Shown: positions 18,335-27,350 of the stretch, one piece after another | How the letters are laid out: every line of letters starts with the position of its first letter | Numbering within the stretch: the stretch's first letter is position 1 | Assembly (NCBI RefSeq): GCF_010500815.1 | Contig: NZ_JAAAMG010000027.1 | Span: 1-62,519 of the forward strand | Direction of reading: 5' to 3' | Source: Jiella pacifica | Lineage (GTDB): Bacteria; Pseudomonadota; Alphaproteobacteria; Rhizobiales; Rhizobiaceae | Length of the DNA: 62,519 nt | Program-made: the position numbers and the translations under genes | Notes under the pieces: generated by a model | What the model saw: only the letters and a program-made list of their open reading frames with translations | Told to the model about the DNA's origin: nothing | The model's database searches: none

Positions 18335-19441
18335 ATGAGAACGGAACAGATCCGCAGTCTCTTGGCGGGCGCAGCTTTGCTTGCCCCGCTTGCCGCCGGA
18401 GCCGCATCTGCGGCCGACGCAAAGCCGTACAAGATATTCCTGAGCATGAGCTATGTCGGCAACGACTGGCAGGCCGAGGCCCAGAACATGGTCTCGGCCA
18501 TGGCGCGCGCCCATTCGGACGCGGTGGATCTGCAGATCCAGGTGGCCGGGCCGGTCGCCCAGAAGCAGATCCAGCAGATCAACGCCATGGTGCAAGCCGG
18601 CGCCGATGCGATCATCGTCTATCCGATCTCGCCCACCGCGCTGAACCCGGCCATCAAGAACGCCTGCGACAGGGGCGTCCTGGTCTTCGCCTATGACAGC
18701 TCCGTCACCGAGCCGTGTGCGTACAATGTCGTCACCGACCAGGTGGAGCTTGCCACGCAGAGCGCCGAATGGGTCGCCGAGCAAATGGACCACAAGGGCA
18801 ACCTGATCTTCATGACCGGCGTGCCGGGGACGTCGGTCGACACCGATCGCAACGCCGCGGCGCGAGCGGTCTTCGCGAAATATCCCGACATCGAGATCGT
18901 CGCCGAGCCGAACGGCATGTGGTCGCAGGCGGTTGCGCGCAAAGCCCTGACGGAAGTCCTCGCCACGACCAGCTGGGATTCGATCGACGGCGTCTGGGGC
19001 GCCACGGCCTGTGTGCAATCCTGGTCCCTTCAGATCGAGGCGGGCGACAAGGACCTCGTGCCCTGCGGTGCCGAAGGCACCAACGGCATGCGCGTCATGA
19101 TGCTGCCGGAAGGGGCGATCGAAGGCGCCTCCGGTACCTATGCGCCGATGGGGGCAAAGGGCATTTCGCTGGAAAGTCATCCGGGTGCGGGAGCCGTGGC
19201 GCTTAAGCTGGCGCTCGATGTCCTGGCCGGCAAGACCGTCGAAAAGACGACCAAGATGCCGCTCCAGGCCGTCACTTCGGACACGGTAAAATTGTGCAAG
19301 GAAGGCTCCTTCGACGAGCTGGAAGCCGGCTGCAACACCTTCGATCCCGCGCTGGTGCCCTCCGGCTGGTTCGCCAACATCGCAAATGCCGAGACGCCCG
19401 AAATCGGCTTCCAGGCCGCCCTCGTGGGCCAGCCTGAGTAA
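18335..19441 (+). CDS. Sugar-type ABC substrate-binding protein (RbsB-like)
   Basis: The 368-residue protein has a signal peptide (MRTEQIRSLLAGAALLAPLAAGAASAADA) and the periplasmic-binding fold of the RbsB type: 'YKIFLSMSYVGNDWQ', then 'QQINAMVQAGADAIIVYPISPTAL' and 'GVLVFAYDS'. Four Cys residues in the mature part could form disulfides. The ribosome binding site GGGAGGAAC is strong. It is followed by the ATPase and fused permease of the same importer, then by a cupin, a carnitine-dehydrogenase-like enzyme and a BKACE, so the ligand may be a hydroxy acid rather than a sugar. Confidence 0.87.
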   Translation: MRTEQIRSLLAGAALLAPLAAGAASAADAKPYKIFLSMSYVGNDWQAEAQNMVSAMARAHSDAVDLQIQVAGPVAQKQIQQINAMVQAGADAIIVYPISPTALNPAIKNACDRGVLVFAYDSSVTEPCAYNVVTDQVELATQSAEWVAEQMDHKGNLIFMTGVPGTSVDTDRNAAARAVFAKYPDIEIVAEPNGMWSQAVARKALTEVLATTSWDSIDGVWGATACVQSWSLQIEAGDKDLVPCGAEGTNGMRVMMLPEGAIEGASGTYAPMGAKGISLESHPGAGAVALKLALDVLAGKTVEKTTKMPLQAVTSDTVKLCKEGSFDELEAGCNTFDPALVPSGWFANIANAETPEIGFQAALVGQPE

Positions 19442-19455
19442 TCCGATCTTCCGAG

Positions 19456-19484
19456 CGGGTGGCCGGCCCACGGCCGGCCGCCCG
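19456..19484 (+). terminator. Strong hairpin between binding-protein and ATPase genes
   Basis: CGGGTGGCCGGCC pairs with GGCCGGCCGCCCG over 13 positions (one G-T wobble) around the loop CAC. No T-run follows. Such hairpins after binding-protein genes usually protect the upstream mRNA or reduce read-through, so more binding protein than membrane parts is made. Confidence 0.6.
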
Positions 19485-19507
19485 GTCTCCCATCGTGCGA
19501 GTCAAGC

Positions 19508-21037
19508 ATGTCCGACGCCATGCGCCTAACGGGCGTGAGAAAATCCTACGGACCGACGGTTGCCCTCTCGGACGCCTCGATGACCGTCGCCGAGGGCGCG
19601 GTCCATGCGCTTCTGGGCGAAAACGGCGCCGGCAAGTCGACGCTGGTTAAGATCCTGAGCGGGCTGGTGAAGCCCGACGGCGGCTCGATCACGCTGTTCG
19701 GACAAGACCTCGACCTCGCCGGTCGTGCCGCTTCGAGCGCGGCCGGTATCGAGACCGCCTTCCAGGAAATTCCGCTGGTGCCCGACCTGAGCGTCGCGGA
19801 CAATCTCCTCATGCCCGATCTGCCGCTCCGGCTTGGTATGTTCGTGGACAGGAAGCGTGCGAGCGAGCGCGTCCGGACGCTGCAGGATGACCTCGAGATC
19901 GCCGATATCGACCCGCGCGCGCTGGTCAGCGAACTCGATCTGTCGCAACGCCAAAAGGTCGAGATCGCGAGGGCGATCTCGAGGCGTCCGCGCATTCTCG
20001 TCCTGGATGAACCGACGGCCGCGCTGTCGCGCGCCGACGTCGACTGGCTGGGACGCCGGATCGCGGCTCTGACGGCCACAGCTACGACGATCATCCTTGT
20101 CACCCATCGCATGAGCGAGGTGCACGATCTGTGCTCGGCCATGTCGATCCTGCGCAACGGTGCCCATGTGGGAAGTTTCGGCGTCGGTGAGATCTCCGAC
20201 GACGAGGTCTTCCGCCACATCATGGGGCGGTCCGTCGACGTCAGCTTCCCGCCACGAGCCGTCCCGAAGGCGAAGGCTCGTGCGAACCCGCTTCTCGAAG
20301 CGGTGGACATCGCCGCCGGGCGCAAGATGCGCGGCCTGACGATGTCGGTGGCGGCCGGCGAGATCGTCGGCGTCGCCGGCCTCCAGGGGATGGGGCAGCT
20401 CGACCTGTTCAACGCTCTGTTCGGGGCCGAACGGCTGCGCGCCGGGCGGATCGTGGTCGATGGCAAGGAAGCCCATTTCGGCGCGCCAGCCGACGCGATC
20501 GCCGCTGGCATCGCCCTCGTTCCGGAAGATCGGAAGATCCAGGGGCTGGCGATGAACCGTTCCGGCGTCGAAAACGCGACGCTGCCGATCGTCGGCGATT
20601 TCTCCACATTCGGCATCCTGCGGAACGGGCGCGAACGGCGCGCGGTCGATCGCTCCTTCGCGTCCGTCAATCTGCATCCCCGGGCCCTTCATCAGACCCC
20701 GGCGGAGTTCAGCGGCGGCAACCAGCAGAAGATCGTCCTCGGCAAGTGGCTGATGACGCAGTGCCGCTGCCTGCTGGTGTTCGACCCGACGCGCGGCGTC
20801 GACATCGGCACCAAGCACGAGATCTACGCGCTCCTCCGTCGCTATGCGGAAGGAGGCGGCGGCATCCTTTTCCACTCGACCGAGGTGTCCGAACTGATCG
20901 GGCTCTGTGACCGCATCCTGGTGATCTACGAGGGCCGGGTCATCGGCGCCGTGCCGCATGCCGACGCCACCGAAGCAGGCATCGGGGCCCTGATGATGGG
21001 CGCCGCGGCGCAGGACGCCGAGAGAGTGACCGCATGA
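19508..21037 (+). CDS. Sugar-type ABC ATPase with two nucleotide-binding domains (RbsA-like)
   Basis: The 509-residue protein is two ATPase domains in tandem. The first has Walker A GENGAGKST, a signature variant LDLSQ and Walker B ILVLDEPTAALSR. The second has the degenerate Walker A usual in RbsA (GVAGLQGMGQLDLF), a signature SGGNQQ and 'LLVFDPTRGVDIG', where the canonical DEPT is replaced by FDPT. So only the first site is expected to hydrolyse ATP well, as is common in this family. It powers the fused permease encoded next, whose ATG overlaps its stop by 4 bp. Confidence 0.88.
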   Translation: MSDAMRLTGVRKSYGPTVALSDASMTVAEGAVHALLGENGAGKSTLVKILSGLVKPDGGSITLFGQDLDLAGRAASSAAGIETAFQEIPLVPDLSVADNLLMPDLPLRLGMFVDRKRASERVRTLQDDLEIADIDPRALVSELDLSQRQKVEIARAISRRPRILVLDEPTAALSRADVDWLGRRIAALTATATTIILVTHRMSEVHDLCSAMSILRNGAHVGSFGVGEISDDEVFRHIMGRSVDVSFPPRAVPKAKARANPLLEAVDIAAGRKMRGLTMSVAAGEIVGVAGLQGMGQLDLFNALFGAERLRAGRIVVDGKEAHFGAPADAIAAGIALVPEDRKIQGLAMNRSGVENATLPIVGDFSTFGILRNGRERRAVDRSFASVNLHPRALHQTPAEFSGGNQQKIVLGKWLMTQCRCLLVFDPTRGVDIGTKHEIYALLRRYAEGGGGILFHSTEVSELIGLCDRILVIYEGRVIGAVPHADATEAGIGALMMGAAAQDAERVTA

Positions 21038-23061
21038 CCGCCACCATCACCACTTCGCGCGAACTGGCCCGTTCCCTGGCGCGCAGCCAGGGATTGCTGG
21101 TGGCCCTCGCGACCCTTGCGGCGGTCTTCATCCTGCTGCAGGCGAACCTCGCCTCCGGCTTCAGCTACTACGACGTCAGCAGCACCTTCGCGAGCACGGC
21201 GACCCTCGCCATTGCCGCGATCGGAGCGACGATCGTCGTGATTTCGCGGGGGCTCGACCTGTCGGTCGGCTCGGTCATCTCCCTGTCGAACTGCCTGATC
21301 GCCGTGAACATGGGCGACAGCCTGGGCTCGATGGTGCTGTGGGCCTTGCTCGGGATCGCGGCCGGCGCCCTCGTCGGGCTGTTCAACGGCATCTTCGTCG
21401 CCGTTTTCCGGCTGCCCTCGATCATCGTCACCCTGGCCAGCATGTTCATCGTCGAGGGCATCACCTTGATGATCCTCGACCAGCCGGGCGGGATGGTGCC
21501 GGCGAGCTTTTCCGGCTTCTTCCTGTCCGATGCGGTGTCAGGCCTTCTGCCGATGCCGGCCGTGCTCGTCGTGGTGGTCCTTTTCGGCTGGTTCGCGCTC
21601 AAGGCCAGTCCGTTCGGTACCAACCTATACGCGATCGGCAGCAGTGACGAAGCGGCGCTCGCCAAGGGCGTGCGCGTCGATCTGACCCGGCTGATCGCCT
21701 ATGTGATCGCAGGAGCCGTCTACGGTCTGGCAGGGATGTTCCTGACCGCCCAGACCGGCTCCGGCGATCCGACCGTCGGTCCGCCGATGCTGCTGCCGGT
21801 CTTCGTCGCAGTGGTGCTGGGCGGCACGCCCTTTACCGGCGGCCGCGGCGGCTGCCTCGGCGCGGTGTTCGGCGCGCTGACGCTGATGCTCGTGGTGAAC
21901 CTGCTTCTGGTCTTCAACGTCCCGACCTTCTACGCGACGGTGGTCGAAGGCTGCCTCCTGATCCTCGCCGTTCTCGCCGGTTCGCGCGAGCGCATCGTCG
22001 AGGCCGTGGCGGGGCTCCGCCTCTGGTTCAGGCGTCGCTCCAAGTCCGCCAAGCCACATGTGCGACGGCGGCATGACGATCTGCCCTTGCCGCGTCCGGA
22101 CGATTCCCTGCCGTCGAACGCAGTGCTCCGCTGGATGACACGACATCGGAGGGCCTTGCGCAGCAGCCTGCCGGTCTATGTCAGCCTGCTGGTGGTGCTG
22201 GCCGCGACCCTGACCCTCTTCGAGGGCCGATTGTCGGGGGCGAGCTACTTCAATTCGCTGTTCGTGCTGACAACCTTCCTCGCCGTTCTGGCTCTCGGCC
22301 AGGGCAGCGTCGTGATCGGCGGCGGGCTGGATCTGTCCGTCCCAGCGATGATCACCTTTTCGGGCGTCATGCTCGGCGAGTGGACGATTGGCGGCATGGG
22401 CGGTTTTGCGCCGCTCGCCGTGATCGCCCTGGCTGCCGTGATCGGCGCCGCGAGCGGGTTCGGCATCGGCGTCATCGGCGTGCATCCGCTCATCATGACC
22501 CTGGCGGTGGACGGCATCCTCGCGGGCGTGACACTGGTGGCGACGGGCGGCACGCCCCGCGGCGCGGCTCCGGCCTGGATCAGCTGGCTGATGACCGGGA
22601 AGATCGCGGGCCTCACCCCGGTCGTTCCGGCCCTGCTGGTCTTCGTGGCGGGGGCCAGCCTGCTCCTCGCCCGAACGCCGTTCGCGCGGCGGCTCTACGC
22701 CGTCGGCAGCAATCCGGTGATGGCGTATTTTTCAGGGGTCTCCATCGCAAGGACGCAGATTGCAGCCTACGCCTTGAGTGCCGCCTGCGCTGCGCTCGTC
22801 GGCATCCTGCTGACCGGCTTCAGCGGGCAGGCCTTCATCGACATGGGAACGCCATACCTGCTGCCCTCCATCGCCGTGGTCGTCATCGGCGGGACCGCGA
22901 TGACCGGCGGGCGCGGCACCTATCTCGGCATGTTCGGCGGCGCGCTGCTCATGACCGCGCTGTCGATGGCGCTGCAGGGCATGTTGATTCCGATCGCGGT
23001 CCGAAACGTGATCTTCGGGGCCGTCATCCTCGGAGCGGTCATCGGACTGCGCGAGAAGTGA
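21034..23061 (+). CDS. Double ABC permease: two RbsC-type domains in one chain
   Basis: The 675-residue protein contains two complete RbsC-like permease domains, about residues 15-325 and 370-672, joined by a charged linker (RRRSKSAKPHVRRRHDD). Each half has the family loop: 'GGLDLSVGS-like' RGLDLSVGSVISLS in the first, GGLDLSVPAMITFS in the second, and each ends in the 'GGTPFTGGRG' or 'GGTAMTGGRG' motif. Normally one 320-residue permease forms a homodimer; here a single chain can supply both halves, allowing them to differ. It is translationally coupled to the ATPase gene by ATGA. Confidence 0.88.
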   Translation: MTATITTSRELARSLARSQGLLVALATLAAVFILLQANLASGFSYYDVSSTFASTATLAIAAIGATIVVISRGLDLSVGSVISLSNCLIAVNMGDSLGSMVLWALLGIAAGALVGLFNGIFVAVFRLPSIIVTLASMFIVEGITLMILDQPGGMVPASFSGFFLSDAVSGLLPMPAVLVVVVLFGWFALKASPFGTNLYAIGSSDEAALAKGVRVDLTRLIAYVIAGAVYGLAGMFLTAQTGSGDPTVGPPMLLPVFVAVVLGGTPFTGGRGGCLGAVFGALTLMLVVNLLLVFNVPTFYATVVEGCLLILAVLAGSRERIVEAVAGLRLWFRRRSKSAKPHVRRRHDDLPLPRPDDSLPSNAVLRWMTRHRRALRSSLPVYVSLLVVLAATLTLFEGRLSGASYFNSLFVLTTFLAVLALGQGSVVIGGGLDLSVPAMITFSGVMLGEWTIGGMGGFAPLAVIALAAVIGAASGFGIGVIGVHPLIMTLAVDGILAGVTLVATGGTPRGAAPAWISWLMTGKIAGLTPVVPALLVFVAGASLLLARTPFARRLYAVGSNPVMAYFSGVSIARTQIAAYALSAACAALVGILLTGFSGQAFIDMGTPYLLPSIAVVVIGGTAMTGGRGTYLGMFGGALLMTALSMALQGMLIPIAVRNVIFGAVILGAVIGLREK

Positions 23062-23088
23062 TTTTTTAAGGAGCCAAGGGAGGCAACC

Positions 23089-23616
23089 ATGCTGAAGCAA
23101 GTCCGGCGGATCGTCACGCAGAACGACGAGAACGGCAAATCCGAGGTCATGACCGACGGCATCGCCAAGCATGTCATCACGGTGCTGACCGAATTGTGGG
23201 TCACCGAGGCCGGGCCTCACGATCACAAGACACCGGTCGACATGGCGACGAAGTCCGTCGGGGTCCTGCCGCCGAAGGGCGGCACGGTTTTCCGGTTCTT
23301 CCAGATCGCGCCCGACAGCCTGAACGATCATCTGACCTGGGACGAGCGCCAGAAGGAGGCGCGCGAATGGTTCACCGCGATGAACGGCGCAGATATCCAG
23401 CCGGACACCTCTCGCCATGAGGGCATGCATACGACGGACACGACCGACTACATCATGTTGCTGTCGGGTGAGATCACGCTGGTTCTCGACAAGGAAGAGC
23501 GAGATCTGAAGCCGTTCGACGTGGTGGTCCAGCGGGGAACCAACCATGCATGGGTCAACCGAGGGACCGAGGACGCCCTCCTGATGGCGGTGCTCGTGGA
23601 CTCGAGCGGGAGATGA
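23089..23616 (+). CDS. Cupin-domain protein
   Basis: The 175-residue protein has a single C-terminal cupin barrel: 'RHEGMHTTDTTDYIMLLSGEITLVLD' holds the first metal-ligand cluster (His, Asp/Glu) and 'VVQRGTNHAWVNRG' the distal His. Proteins of this type (about 170 residues, with an N-terminal arm) occur next to catabolic dehydrogenases; the function is usually unknown. It shares a 4-bp ATGA overlap with the next gene, so production is coupled to the dehydrogenase. Confidence 0.78.
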   Translation: MLKQVRRIVTQNDENGKSEVMTDGIAKHVITVLTELWVTEAGPHDHKTPVDMATKSVGVLPPKGGTVFRFFQIAPDSLNDHLTWDERQKEAREWFTAMNGADIQPDTSRHEGMHTTDTTDYIMLLSGEITLVLDKEERDLKPFDVVVQRGTNHAWVNRGTEDALLMAVLVDSSGR

Positions 23617-24575
23617 GCGGGGCAGGGGAGCCGGAAGAGGTCGAGGTCGGAACCGTCGCGATCGTCGGGACCGGGATCATCGGCGCCAGCTGGGCCTGCC
23701 TCATCCTGGCGCACGGCCTGAATGTGATCGCCAGCGATATTCGCAACGGCGCCGAAGCGCGATTGCGAGACACGGTGAACCGGCTGTGGCCATCCCTCCC
23801 CGATGCCTTGGCGAAGGGTGGCAAACGCGGCGAACTGCATTTCACGATCGATCCGGCGGAGGCCTGCCGGAACGCGGATTTCGTCCAGGAGAACGCGGCC
23901 GAACGGCTGGAACTCAAAGTCGACCTGATCCGGCGCATCGACGCGGCGACACGGCCGAACGTCGTCATCGCGTCGAGTTCCTCGGCGCTTTCCGTCACCG
24001 ACATGCAACGCGCCTGCGCGCGCCCCGAGCGCGTGGTCCTGGGCCATCCGTTCAACCCGCCCCACCTCGTTCCGCTGGTCGAGGTGGTCGGTGGCGAGAA
24101 GACCGAGGACGCCTTTCTCGCGAGCGCGGAACGGTTCTACAGGCGCATCGGCAAAGTGCCGGTTCGGCTCCGGAAGGAGATCTACGGTCACATCGCGAAC
24201 CGCATGCAGGCCGCGATCTTCCGGGAAGCCATTCACCTCCTCGACAGCGGCGTCGCCTCGGCCGAGGACATCGACCGCGCCATCAGCGAAGGACCCGGGA
24301 CGCGTTGGGCGCTGATGGGGCCGCTGTTGACCTATCGGCTGGCCGGCGGCGACAGGGGTATGCAGGGCTTTTGGGACATGTTCGCGCCCATGCAGGAAAA
24401 ACTGTGGAACGATCTCGGCACGCCGCAGCCCGACGCCCCGCTGCAGGCCCGAGTCACCGACGCGGTCGAGCGTGCCTACGGAGACCGCAAAATCCGTGAA
24501 CTGGCGAAAGAACGGGACATCCGCCTGCAGGCCGTGCTCGCCGCGAAAACCTCCGACACGAAGGATCGGCCGTAA
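23613..24575 (+). CDS. 3-hydroxyacyl-CoA/carnitine dehydrogenase-like NAD enzyme
   Basis: The 320-residue protein has the N-terminal Rossmann motif GTGIIGASWA, then 'VIASSSSALSVTDMQ' and 'VVLGHPFNPPHLVPLVEVVGGEKT', the pattern shared by L-carnitine dehydrogenases and lambda-crystallin-type enzymes. It should oxidise a 3-hydroxy acid to the 3-keto acid with NAD+. The C-terminal domain is single, as in stand-alone carnitine dehydrogenase. The start is set by the 4-bp overlap with the cupin gene. The next gene is a BKACE overlapping by one base, which reproduces the dehydrogenase-BKACE pair of carnitine breakdown; the actual substrate could be another beta-hydroxy acid. Confidence 0.82.
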   Translation: MSGAGEPEEVEVGTVAIVGTGIIGASWACLILAHGLNVIASDIRNGAEARLRDTVNRLWPSLPDALAKGGKRGELHFTIDPAEACRNADFVQENAAERLELKVDLIRRIDAATRPNVVIASSSSALSVTDMQRACARPERVVLGHPFNPPHLVPLVEVVGGEKTEDAFLASAERFYRRIGKVPVRLRKEIYGHIANRMQAAIFREAIHLLDSGVASAEDIDRAISEGPGTRWALMGPLLTYRLAGGDRGMQGFWDMFAPMQEKLWNDLGTPQPDAPLQARVTDAVERAYGDRKIRELAKERDIRLQAVLAAKTSDTKDRP

Positions 24576-25507
24576 TGTGTGCCAAGAAGGTCATCATCAG
24601 CTGCGCGATCACCGGCGGCATCCACACACCGTCGATGTCGCCGTATCTGCCTGTCACACCGGACGCGATCGCGAAGTCGGCCATCGAGGCGGCGCAGGCT
24701 GGAGCCGCGATCCTGCACCTTCACGCCCGCGATCCGCAGACCGGCGCACCGGCCTCCGACCCCGAGATCTTTGCCCAGTTCCTGCCGAAGATCCACGAGG
24801 CGAGCGATGCGATCATCAACCTGACCACCGGCGGCGGGCTCCAGATGACGATCGAAGAGCGCCTGAAAGGCCCCCTGCGCTTCAAGCCCGAAATGTGCTC
24901 GCTCAACATGGGCTCGACGAATTTCGCCATTCATCCGTTGGCCGAAAGAGCCATCGACTGGCAGCACGATTGGGAGCAGGCCTATCTGCGAAGCACGAAG
25001 AACGGCATTTTCCGCAACACCTTCCAGGACATCGAAGGCATCGTCGAGAAGCTCGGCAAGGACCATGGCACCCGCTTCGAGCACGAATGCTACGACGTCG
25101 GCCATCTCTACAACCTGGCCCACTTCCTGGATCGCAAGATCATCGAACCACCGTTCCTGGTGCAGACGATCTTCGGCATCCTGGGCGGCATCGGGGCCGA
25201 ATGGCAGAATCTGGTCTTCATGAAGGAGACGGCCGATCGGCTCTTCGGCGACGCCTACGAGTGGTCGGTCCTGGCGGCCGGCCGGCATCAGATGCCCTTT
25301 GCGGCCCACGCTGCCGCGCGCCAGGGGCATGTGCGCGTCGGCCTCGAAGACAGCCTCTACATCTCGCGGGGCGTTCTGGCCGAATCCAACGCCCAGCAGG
25401 TGACCAAAATTCGCGCCATCATCGAAGATCTCGATCTGGAGATCGCGACGCCCGCCGACGCTCGCCGGATGCTCGGCCTCAAGGGCAAGGACCTCGTCGG
25501 TCTCTGA
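24575..25507 (+). CDS. BKACE-family beta-keto acid cleavage enzyme (copy 2)
   Basis: The 310-residue protein has the same layout as copy 1: 'ILHLHARDP' with zinc ligands His48 and His50, 'GHVRVGLEDSLYI' in the C-terminal half and 'ATPADARRMLGLKG' at the end. It should cleave the beta-keto acid made by the upstream dehydrogenase, using acetyl-CoA or another acyl donor. The start ATG shares one base with the preceding TAA. It is the last gene of the importer-cupin-dehydrogenase operon, and a GC-rich hairpin follows. Confidence 0.88.
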   Translation: MCAKKVIISCAITGGIHTPSMSPYLPVTPDAIAKSAIEAAQAGAAILHLHARDPQTGAPASDPEIFAQFLPKIHEASDAIINLTTGGGLQMTIEERLKGPLRFKPEMCSLNMGSTNFAIHPLAERAIDWQHDWEQAYLRSTKNGIFRNTFQDIEGIVEKLGKDHGTRFEHECYDVGHLYNLAHFLDRKIIEPPFLVQTIFGILGGIGAEWQNLVFMKETADRLFGDAYEWSVLAAGRHQMPFAAHAAARQGHVRVGLEDSLYISRGVLAESNAQQVTKIRAIIEDLDLEIATPADARRMLGLKGKDLVGL

Positions 25508-25540
25508 GATCGACGTCGGTTCGACGGCATGTGTGGCGTT

Positions 25541-25563
25541 CGGGCGGCGATTGCCGCCGCCCG
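25541..25563. terminator. GC hairpin between convergent genes
   Basis: CGGGCGGC (25541-25548) and GCCGCCCG (25556-25563) form a perfect 8-bp stem with a 7-base loop, in the 72-base gap between the convergent BKACE and tannase-type genes. It lacks a T-run on either side, so it is a weak candidate for a bidirectional terminator. Confidence 0.45.
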
Positions 25564-25579
25564 CTGGTCTCTTCGACGG

Positions 25580-27052
25580 TCACTTGTCGCGCATGATCGA
25601 ATCCGGCGCCTTGCCGGTTTCCATCCACTGTTCCAGCGCGCCGAGCGGATCGATGGTCTCCATGGCGATGCCGCCCGGCCCGGGCAGGATGCCGCAATGG
25701 TCCATCCCCGGGATCATGAAGAGCTTCACGGTCTTCGCCAGTTCCTCGGCGCCGCCGGCCGCGCCTTTCAGCTTTTCGAACCAGTCGACGGTCTGGAAGG
25801 GCAGGACGATCGCATCGGCCCAGCCGTGCCAGACGATCATCTTGCCGCCCGCCGCCCGGAACTTCGCAATGTCCGGTGAATCGGAGTTGAACATCTCCGC
25901 CGCCCGGGACATGCGTGCCGGATCCTTGTCCAGATCGAAGTCCACCGGATCCCATTCCGGACCGGGGTCGCGGTCGAAGGCCAGATATGCGACGAAGGAC
26001 TTTGCGAATTGCGGGTTCAGCGGCGCCGTTCCGTCCTCGCTGCCGGTCAGCCAGAGCCCCCAGAACGGTTCCGACCCCGCCGGTATACCGCCCGGGAACA
26101 GCTTGTCTCCCTTGGAATTGACGGGTGCCTGGTACCATTTCGTCACCACGCCAATCTCGGCCTTGGTCAGGCACTGCTTGGCGTCGCTGTCGGTCCCGCA
26201 AAGAAGCGTCGAGACGTCGGGCTTGCAGAGGCGCGGATCGGAGATCAGGCCGTCCTTCTCCCCGTCCAGTTCATCGCATTGCCGCATCACCTCGTCGCCG
26301 ATCAGGGCTTCCTTCCCCGGCTTGAGGATCGTCTGGCCATCCGCGTCCGTGTTCGCCTTGACCATCCAGGCGAGCGTCGGCCCCGCCAGAGCCGTCTCGT
26401 TCATCGCCGGGGCGCCGGAGATGATGCCCTGATAGTTCTCGGGATATCTGAGCGAGGCCATGTGGGCAAGGCGCCCGCCCGTCGAGCACCCCTGGAAGAT
26501 GGAATCGCCGCCGGGTTTTCCGTAAAATTCCGCGATCAAATTCCGACCGACGCGGTAGGTTTCGCCGATGGCACGCCAGCCCCAGTCGCGTTCGGCGTTG
26601 GGATTGGCATCGGCCCAGTCCGCATCGACGACCGAGAGACCGTGGTGCCCGCTGTCGGAGGTCGCGGTCGCGTAGCCGCGAGCCAGCCCGGGGCCCATCG
26701 CATTGACGAAGCGGCCGCTGGCGTCGGCGCGACCGAGGATGCCGCACCAGCCGCCGCATCCGGTCTGGTAGAACTTGCCGTTCCAGTTGGTGAGCGGCAG
26801 CCGGGCCTCGATGGAAATCGCCGGCAAGGCGGTGGCGCGCACCTCGCAATAGGCCGGCAGGTCGTCGGTCGCGGCAACGACCCGGGTGGAGGTGACATAG
26901 GCCCCGTCCATCCCGAAATTGCCGAGCGCCTCGCAGCGGTCCGAGGCGGCCGCCTCGCTTTCCGGCGGCTCGTTCTGGGCCAAGGCGGCCGTCGCGGTCG
27001 CCGACGCCGTCGTCATGAGGATCGCGGCGGCGATCCTTGCCAGTGTGTTCAT
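25580..27052 (-). CDS. Secreted tannase/feruloyl esterase-family hydrolase
   Basis: The 490-residue protein has a signal peptide (MNTLARIAAAILMTTASATATAALAQ) and the tannase/feruloyl esterase signature: early Cys-rich 'GCGGWCG', nucleophile 'GCSTGG' (Ser of the catalytic triad), 'DGLISDPRLCKPD' of the calcium-binding loop and the final 'GMDHCGILPGPGG' with the catalytic His next to Cys. The Cys pair flanking Ser and His is typical of the family. It would cleave aromatic esters in the periplasm or outside. The start ATG at 27050-27052 is preceded by GGGAGGG; longer starts lack a signal peptide at the N-terminus. It is on the strand opposite to both importer operons beside it. Confidence 0.85.
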   Translation of the reverse strand: MNTLARIAAAILMTTASATATAALAQNEPPESEAAASDRCEALGNFGMDGAYVTSTRVVAATDDLPAYCEVRATALPAISIEARLPLTNWNGKFYQTGCGGWCGILGRADASGRFVNAMGPGLARGYATATSDSGHHGLSVVDADWADANPNAERDWGWRAIGETYRVGRNLIAEFYGKPGGDSIFQGCSTGGRLAHMASLRYPENYQGIISGAPAMNETALAGPTLAWMVKANTDADGQTILKPGKEALIGDEVMRQCDELDGEKDGLISDPRLCKPDVSTLLCGTDSDAKQCLTKAEIGVVTKWYQAPVNSKGDKLFPGGIPAGSEPFWGLWLTGSEDGTAPLNPQFAKSFVAYLAFDRDPGPEWDPVDFDLDKDPARMSRAAEMFNSDSPDIAKFRAAGGKMIVWHGWADAIVLPFQTVDWFEKLKGAAGGAEELAKTVKLFMIPGMDHCGILPGPGGIAMETIDPLGALEQWMETGKAPDSIMRDK

Positions 27053-27350
27053 GCGTTCATCCCTCCCAAGATGACGGAGCGGTTCGAGGCCGACCTTCTG
27101 CTGGATGACGGGCCTTCGTGAAATGTCCTCCCGAACCGTCCCCCGCAGCCGTGTCGTGGCGCCCCCCCGCCCCATGATCGACGCCGCCGCATTGCCGGAC
27201 GCCGCCAACTGCAGAACAGCATGGTAGACGGGGGATCGATAGGTGCAGCTACGCCCAATCCGGACCGAATATCGGGAGGAAAGCTACCCCAAAACCCCTC
27301 CTCGCGCGAGGAAGCCGGGTCGCAGGGCCGAGGGCCCGCTGCGTGATCGA
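27053..27350 (-). other. Gap upstream of the tannase gene with a hairpin after the PucR-type gene
   Basis: This 298-base gap holds the tannase ribosome binding site (GGGAGGG) and, at 27321-27343, an imperfect hairpin: an outer 4-bp stem, a 2-base bulge and an inner GGGCC/GGCCC stem with the loop GAG. The hairpin follows the stop of the regulator gene at 27351 by about ten bases and may end its transcript. No clear promoter was found. Confidence 0.35.

Noticed and set aside
20025-20960. FDPTRGVD in the second ATPase domain of the RbsA-like protein as a loss of the catalytic Glu
   Set aside because: Similar variants and degenerate second sites are common in RbsA-type ATPases, so it is not reported as unusual.
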